Source: a virus
Virus record (IMG/VR): IMGVR_UViG_3300047382_000219
Span: 1-27,220 of that record
Length of the DNA: 27,220 bases
Strand: one strand, 5' to 3'
Shown: piece after piece, positions 23,904 through 27,220 of the stretch
Layout: the number at the start of each line of letters is the position of its first letter
How positions within the stretch are numbered: the first letter of the stretch is position 1
The notes under the pieces: generated by a model
What the model saw: the letters and a program-made list of their open reading frames with translations, nothing else
Told to the model about the DNA's origin: nothing
The model's database searches: none
Position numbers and translations under genes: made by a program

Positions 23904-23980
23904 TGGCGGTCCCTATAGGATTCGAACCTATGACCTACTGCTTAGAAGGCAGTTGCTCTATCCAGCTGAGCTAAGGAACC
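23904..23980 (-). tRNA. tRNA-Arg, anticodon TCT
   Basis: 77 nt with CCA. Acceptor GGTTCCT/AGGGACC, G73, anticodon stem ACTGC/GCAGT with loop CTTCTAA (TCT), reading AGA, a frequent phage codon rare in many hosts. Confidence 0.93.
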
Positions 23981-23991
23981 GATATTCTTAA

Positions 23992-24207
23992 TTAGTATAC
24001 TAACTGGAATCCATCTACCGGACTTTGATTCCAACCACGTGCTTCTGCATATACTTGAATAATATATTTAAGTGTGGTTCCCTTAGGCCAGGTTGTACTT
24101 TGTTTCCAAGCCCACATATCCATTTCAACCATACGTGATTGTTGGCCTTGAGCAGTTCCAGCATTAACCTTGTTTGATTCGTCCCAAATCATTTCTGCAT
24201 CTGACAT
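23992..24207 (-). CDS. Small hypothetical protein, 71 aa
   Basis: 71 residues with AAGGA 7 bases upstream: MSDAEMIWDESNKVNAGTAQ, then a Trp-rich centre (MDMWAWKQSTTWPKGTTL) and the end GWNQSPVDGFQLVY. No family is recognised. It follows the extended -10 promoter at 24236-24264 by about 30 bases and is the first gene of the transcript that continues into tRNA-Arg and the membrane protein. Confidence 0.7.
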   Translation of the reverse strand: MSDAEMIWDESNKVNAGTAQGQQSRMVEMDMWAWKQSTTWPKGTTLKYIIQVYAEARGWNQSPVDGFQLVY

Positions 24208-24235
24208 CGTGTGTTCCTTTTTATCTTATATACAA

Positions 24236-24264
24236 GTTATAGCATACTGATTCTAGATTGTCAA
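24236..24264 (-). promoter_or_regulatory. Sigma70-type promoter with extended -10
   Basis: Minus strand TTGACA (24264-24259), 17 bases, TGC-TATAAC (-10 at 24241-24236). It matches the 22248 promoter at the ends of the spacer (AATCTA and ATGC). It starts the 71-residue gene and tRNA-Arg unit. Confidence 0.87.
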
Positions 24265-24267
24265 CCT

Positions 24268-24399
24268 TTAATTTCCAAAATAGTTAATTAAATTCCACCA
24301 TGTATACTGTGGACCTTGACCAAAGTCCATCCAGCCCAATGCAAATACACTGACCATAGCATAGCAAATAAATTCATCAAGTTTTTCACGCTTACTCAT
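24268..24399 (-). CDS. Small hypothetical protein, 43 aa, possibly membrane-associated
   Basis: 43 residues, MSKREKLDEFICYAMVSVFA, with a hydrophobic patch (about 11-24) followed by GWMDFGQGPQYTWWNLINY. The patch may be one membrane-associated helix. The ATG overlaps the stop of the 55-residue gene by 8 bases (ATGAGTAA). It ends just before the next promoter. The function is unknown. Confidence 0.6.
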   Translation of the reverse strand: MSKREKLDEFICYAMVSVFALGWMDFGQGPQYTWWNLINYFGN

Positions 24400-24559
24400 T
24401 TGGCGCATACTCTGCTTCAAAGTCAGATACGATATCTTTCTTGGCAATCAACATTTGTTCAAGACTACACATTGCAGCAAACTTTTCGTCACTCGCACCT
24501 TCGGTAAATGCAATGATTGCATTTTCTAGAACTTGTATATCGTTTAGAACATCATTCAT
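24392..24559 (-). CDS. Small acidic hypothetical protein, 55 aa
   Basis: 55 residues, MNDVLNDIQVLENAIIAFTE, then ASDEKFAAMCSLEQMLIAKK and the end EYAPNE. It is helical and acidic. GAGGT lies 7 bases before the ATG, and the promoter at 24588-24616 sits directly upstream. It overlaps the 43-residue gene by 8 bases, forming a two-gene unit. No family is recognised. Confidence 0.65.
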   Translation of the reverse strand: MNDVLNDIQVLENAIIAFTEGASDEKFAAMCSLEQMLIAKKDIVSDFEAEYAPNE

Positions 24560-24587
24560 AATAGACCTCTTTTGTTATTACTATTAT

Positions 24588-24616
24588 GTTATACAGTGAT
24601 TCGTTCTAAATGTCAA
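24588..24616 (-). promoter_or_regulatory. Sigma70-type promoter
   Basis: Minus strand TTGACA (24616-24611), 17 bases, TATAAC (24593-24588). The -35 lies inside the 3' end of the 235-residue gene. The spacer GAACGAATCACT is shared with the promoter at 21125-21153. Confidence 0.85.
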
Positions 24617-25313
24617 GATATATTTCGTTTAACCAATCAAAATCATTTATTTTTTGTAAGGCTTCTGGCGAATTACGATAGAATTCACCAAAGTCTTCTC
24701 CCATCGTTGCACCAACAGAAATTAATTCCCAGTGTTCAATGGGTAATGGTGATTTCCAGCGTTCAAGTCTTGATTGTATATCATCAGATGCCACTCCACT
24801 TGCTAGTTTAACGCATTCTCTAAACGCACCTTTCCATGCATTAAATGGAGTCGTTGCAAATCTAGTTTCATTTGAAGGTTTGTCTATACGATAATATGGA
24901 TAGCCAAGTTTTGCAACACCAGTTGTTACATCAACTATTTTTGTGGAACTTTTAACAAAGAATGAATTTCGATTAAATAATTTAACACCACCATATCCTG
25001 TAAGTTCACCTGTTGCTGGATTTAATGCTCTCCAAACGTGAGTACACTGCGTCTGTGGCACAGTAGGATATACATCTATGCTATCTGATGGTATATATGA
25101 AAAATCAAAATCATCAATTATCCAAGCATCACCATCAACAACATAAAAGTTTTCAGTAGCACTTTGTTCTGCACACGTTAGATGCGCCTCATATACTCCA
25201 TCGATATCAGCAGTATTAATAACTCGCTGATTCTTTGCAACCTTAGATAATATTCTGTTTAAATTGTTATCTGAATAATCATCCTGGTAAGTAAGATAGA
25301 ATACATCTATCAC
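24606..25313 (-). CDS. DxD-containing protein, possibly glycosyltransferase-like, 235 aa
   Basis: The protein starts MIDVFYLTYQDDYSDNNLNR, a pattern like the N-terminal strand of GT-A-type enzymes, and has YVVDGDAWIIDDFDF with a D60-x-D62 motif where nucleotide-sugar enzymes bind metal. A later GYGGVKLFNR segment and a Trp/Pro-rich C-terminal half lack a known motif. Similar proteins occur in T4-like marine phages, to my recollection. A role in glycosylating phage or host targets is plausible but not shown. Its ATG overlaps the groES-like stop by 4 bases (ATGA). Confidence 0.7.
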   Translation of the reverse strand: MIDVFYLTYQDDYSDNNLNRILSKVAKNQRVINTADIDGVYEAHLTCAEQSATENFYVVDGDAWIIDDFDFSYIPSDSIDVYPTVPQTQCTHVWRALNPATGELTGYGGVKLFNRNSFFVKSSTKIVDVTTGVAKLGYPYYRIDKPSNETRFATTPFNAWKGAFRECVKLASGVASDDIQSRLERWKSPLPIEHWELISVGATMGEDFGEFYRNSPEALQKINDFDWLNEIYLDI

Positions 25314-25642
25314 GCCACTTGTATCTCTGGTGGTTTGCCATTATCGCTGACGCCTAAAATGCCTTCTGGGTCGCCTAGCCAAAAACGAATTGATTCTGTT
25401 TCTGATAATCGGAGGTCTTGCCCTTGTGACCATCTACCGTGTTGCATAAGAACCCAATCGCCAACTGCAACATCAGTTTGCTCTGGTCCTACTGCATATA
25501 CTTCTGCCCAGCGTGGTCTAATGCCTCTGTCACCTGCTTCTGCGGTACTATCATCCAAATGAATAATTCCATTTAGTTTTTTAAATCCTGTATCCATATT
25601 AGTAAGAATAATTTTATTTCCAACTGGAGATAACGTTTTCAT
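25310..25642 (-). CDS. GroES-like co-chaperonin (T4 gp31-type role)
   Basis: 110 residues from the ATG at 25642 (AAGGA 7 bases upstream; an ATG one codon earlier is spaced too close). LSPVGNKIILTN starts the GroES beta-barrel. A mobile-loop-like GFKKLNGIIHLDDSTAE follows, then WAEVYAVGPEQTDVAVGDWV, equivalent to GroES EVVAVGPG..VKVGDRV, and a C-terminal region ending IQVA. This is the GroES-family plan. Phage GroES replaces host GroES so that GroEL can fold the major capsid protein, as T4 gp31 does. GroEL would come from the host. It is coupled to the DxD protein. Confidence 0.88.
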   Translation of the reverse strand: MKTLSPVGNKIILTNMDTGFKKLNGIIHLDDSTAEAGDRGIRPRWAEVYAVGPEQTDVAVGDWVLMQHGRWSQGQDLRLSETESIRFWLGDPEGILGVSDNGKPPEIQVA

Positions 25643-25652
25643 CATTGTTTCC

Positions 25653-26120
25653 TTATTTTGATTTTTTAGATTTATTTTTCTTTGGTTCTTCTGCTTTTAC
25701 AAAATTGCCATCTGCATCTTCTACCCATTCATCATCATTATTATATTCTTCGGGTATTGGACCAGGGCTAACATTTTCAAATACTGGTTCTACTTTTGTT
25801 TCTTTTTGAGCAGGTGGTGCTGGCTCAGGTGCTGGCTCAGGTGCTGGCTCTTGCCAATCATCTTCCATTGGAACTTCTTGGTTCTTTGGTTTAGGAGTAT
25901 CATCTAATTTAATAGATGCCTGTTTAACTGCATTTGGATTATTTTGATTATAATGTTCTCTTGCAATTTCATCTGCGGCTTTCATAACCCTACCACCACG
26001 GCCTAGTTTGTCACCTCTTGCATTCGATGATGTATTGCCAACGGTGATATTTTTTTCTTGTTTTGATAGTAATTTTCCAAGGTCTAGTTCCACCCCTCGC
26101 ATACTTCTGTATTTTTTCAT
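25653..26120 (-). CDS. Charged Pro/Ala/Glu-rich phage protein, 155 aa
   Basis: 155 residues, MKKYRSMRGVELDLGKLLSK, with a conserved-looking N-terminal half including NTSSNARGDKLGRGGRV. Then comes a low-complexity EPAPEPAPEPAPP stretch (DNA repeat at about 25822-25851) and acidic and lysine tails (KKNKSKKSK). AAAGG lies 7 bases before the ATG. It is probably partly disordered. Similar proteins occur beside virion genes in T4-like marine phages as I recall, perhaps head-related, but the role is unproven. No enzyme motif is seen. Confidence 0.7.
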   Translation of the reverse strand: MKKYRSMRGVELDLGKLLSKQEKNITVGNTSSNARGDKLGRGGRVMKAADEIAREHYNQNNPNAVKQASIKLDDTPKPKNQEVPMEDDWQEPAPEPAPEPAPPAQKETKVEPVFENVSPGPIPEEYNNDDEWVEDADGNFVKAEEPKKNKSKKSK

Positions 26121-26132
26121 TTCTTTGCCTTT

Positions 26133-26681
26133 CTATCTAAGGAATTCTTGCCAATCTAACTCATAGTAAACACTATTTATTCGATGTATACCGATTATGT
26201 ATAACACATAACTTGCGACACTACTGCCACGCCCTACACCCCATACAATGTTATTTTCACGCATAAAATCTACCAGATAAACCATATATTGTAGTAATGG
26301 TAGCATATCACGTTTATTAAATTCATCAAGTTCTTCTATACATCTATTCTGATTTTCTGTAGGAGTTAATTCTAGTACATAATCAATTATATTTAAGTTC
26401 TTATATTTTTCTGGAATAAACCAATCTTTTTGAAGTCTACGATCAAAATCTTCAATATCTCCTGTTAATTCTTCTATGGCTGTTATTTCTGGTATGTTAA
26501 TATAATTACTTGTATTTGCCTTATTATATTTTTCGAAATCTTCATGCCAGTCAACATATTTTATCTGACTAATATCTTCGCCATTGTATAACATCTCATA
26601 TAGGTCATGTCTATTATATATAACACGTCCGTATTGATCTTTTAATGAATCAATCTTCAACGATTTTTGGCTGCCAATCAT
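26133..26681 (-). CDS. Truncated DNA polymerase III alpha-like protein
   Basis: From the ATG at 26681 (AGGTGAGG about 11 bases upstream; a GTG at 26699 is possible) the protein is 182 residues. Its last ~45 residues (WGVGRGSSVASYVLYIIG, HRINSVYYELDWQEFLR) match the conserved GRGS...YLLGI...FERFL block of bacterial PolIIIalpha. The stop falls before the catalytic aspartates, so it cannot polymerise DNA. The upstream part (LKIDSLKDQYGRVIYNRHDL) is helical and Glu/Asp/Tyr-rich. It is a stand-alone fragment, perhaps a clamp- or primase-related accessory factor or a remnant. It overlaps the upstream gene by 32 bases. Confidence 0.85.
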   Translation of the reverse strand: MIGSQKSLKIDSLKDQYGRVIYNRHDLYEMLYNGEDISQIKYVDWHEDFEKYNKANTSNYINIPEITAIEELTGDIEDFDRRLQKDWFIPEKYKNLNIIDYVLELTPTENQNRCIEELDEFNKRDMLPLLQYMVYLVDFMRENNIVWGVGRGSSVASYVLYIIGIHRINSVYYELDWQEFLR

Positions 26682-27220
26682 GTATCTTAATAACCTCACC
26701 TGGGTGATCTACCAATTCTAACTCACCCAGTATTACTTGTTGTATTTCATCTAATACATTATCATATTCCGGCGGCGTTGTCAAGTCTGTTTCTTCATCA
26801 ACATCATAATCATGTGTTTCTGGTGTATTACGGAACCACCACGGCGTTTTATAATAATATTCTTTTTGTCCTACCCAAGTTTCAAGACTCGGCATTGCAG
26901 GATAATCTTCATCTGCATATGTATAACTCATTACCGGATTTTCAAATTTACTTGTTATCTTTACACTTACAATATCAATGTTACCTTCCGCAATTGCATT
27001 TAATTTAGCACTTATTGTCATCGCAATAATATCACTTGTTGGTAAATATGGAAACATTACGATGTTATTAGATAAATTATCCATATTAATAAGTGCTGAT
27101 TTATGTGTAAAAACACTTTGATGTAATATCTCTTCTAAAAAGAATTTTATTTTTAAAAATGCAGCATTGCCCATAGCGAGATCAGATGTGCACCATACAA
27201 AATCTATTTCAGCATCGAAA
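26650..27220 (-). CDS. Hypothetical protein, 5' end outside window
   Basis: The frame is open to the right edge; the visible part is about 189 residues. The ATG at 27174 is internal because upstream codons (FDAEIDFVWCTSDLA) continue the frame. The middle has VMFPYLPTSDIIAMTISAKLN, KEYYYKTPWWFRNTPETH and an acidic end. It looks like a conserved T4-like phage protein of unknown function, with a beta-rich middle and no signal or membrane segment. It overlaps the PolIII-like gene, so it is in the same operon. Confidence 0.72.
   Translation of the reverse strand, partial: FDAEIDFVWCTSDLAMGNAAFLKIKFFLEEILHQSVFTHKSALINMDNLSNNIVMFPYLPTSDIIAMTISAKLNAIAEGNIDIVSVKITSKFENPVMSYTYADEDYPAMPSLETWVGQKEYYYKTPWWFRNTPETHDYDVDEETDLTTPPEYDNVLDEIQQVILGELELVDHPGEVIKIHDWQPKIVED

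Overview
The window looks like part of the genome of a T4-like (myovirus-type) phage of a Gram-negative, probably marine bacterium. It is AT-rich and densely packed, and almost every gene reads on the minus strand with 4-8 base stop/start overlaps. It carries a PhoH-type ATPase, a GroES-like co-chaperonin, an inner/outer membrane spanin pair, very large repetitive fibre genes, and nine tRNA or tRNA-like genes, all with an encoded CCA. The spanins imply a host with an outer membrane. No photosynthesis gene or other host-specific marker is visible, so the host cannot be named.

Layout, in window coordinates. (1) 1-14432: a virion-structure block read right to left. It holds a 56-residue protein, a 122-residue structural protein, a 2308-residue fibre, a 677-residue structural protein, and a large repeat-rich fibre that runs off the left edge. 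(2) 14481-17797: a mini-DnaJ, a ClpA-type AAA+ unfoldase and an unknown 236-residue protein, joined by 8-base overlaps. (3) 17804-19533: lysis spanins (i-spanin overlapping o-spanin) and two conserved-looking hypothetical proteins. (4) 19534-19694: a divergent promoter region, then phoH, the only convincing plus-strand gene, closed by a terminator shared with the opposing HAD-hydrolase gene. (5) 20509-24600: an accessory/early region of small ORFs interleaved with tRNAs (Ser, Pro, Glu, Asp, Tyr, an odd class II tRNA, Met/Ile2, Leu, Arg), served by sigma70-type promoters with exact 17-base spacers. (6) 24606-27220: a DxD-containing protein, the GroES-like protein, a Pro/Ala/Glu-rich protein, a truncated DNA-polymerase-III-alpha-like protein and a protein cut by the right edge.

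How the parts fit: the structural block builds fibres and likely adhesins. GroES, DnaJ and ClpA suggest that the phage steers host folding and proteolysis (GroEL, DnaK and perhaps ClpP would be the host partners). The spanins finish lysis, and the tRNA/small-ORF region looks like early takeover functions. Two promoter types are suggested: TTGACA-N17-TATAAa/c for early host-polymerase transcription, and ATAAATA boxes like T4-family late promoters in front of structural genes. The most unusual items are a Leu-like class II tRNA with anticodon UAU and a short D arm, a tRNA-Ser with anticodon ACU, a phage ClpA that keeps an IGF ClpP-docking-like tripeptide, and a 43-residue predicted secreted peptide between tRNA genes.
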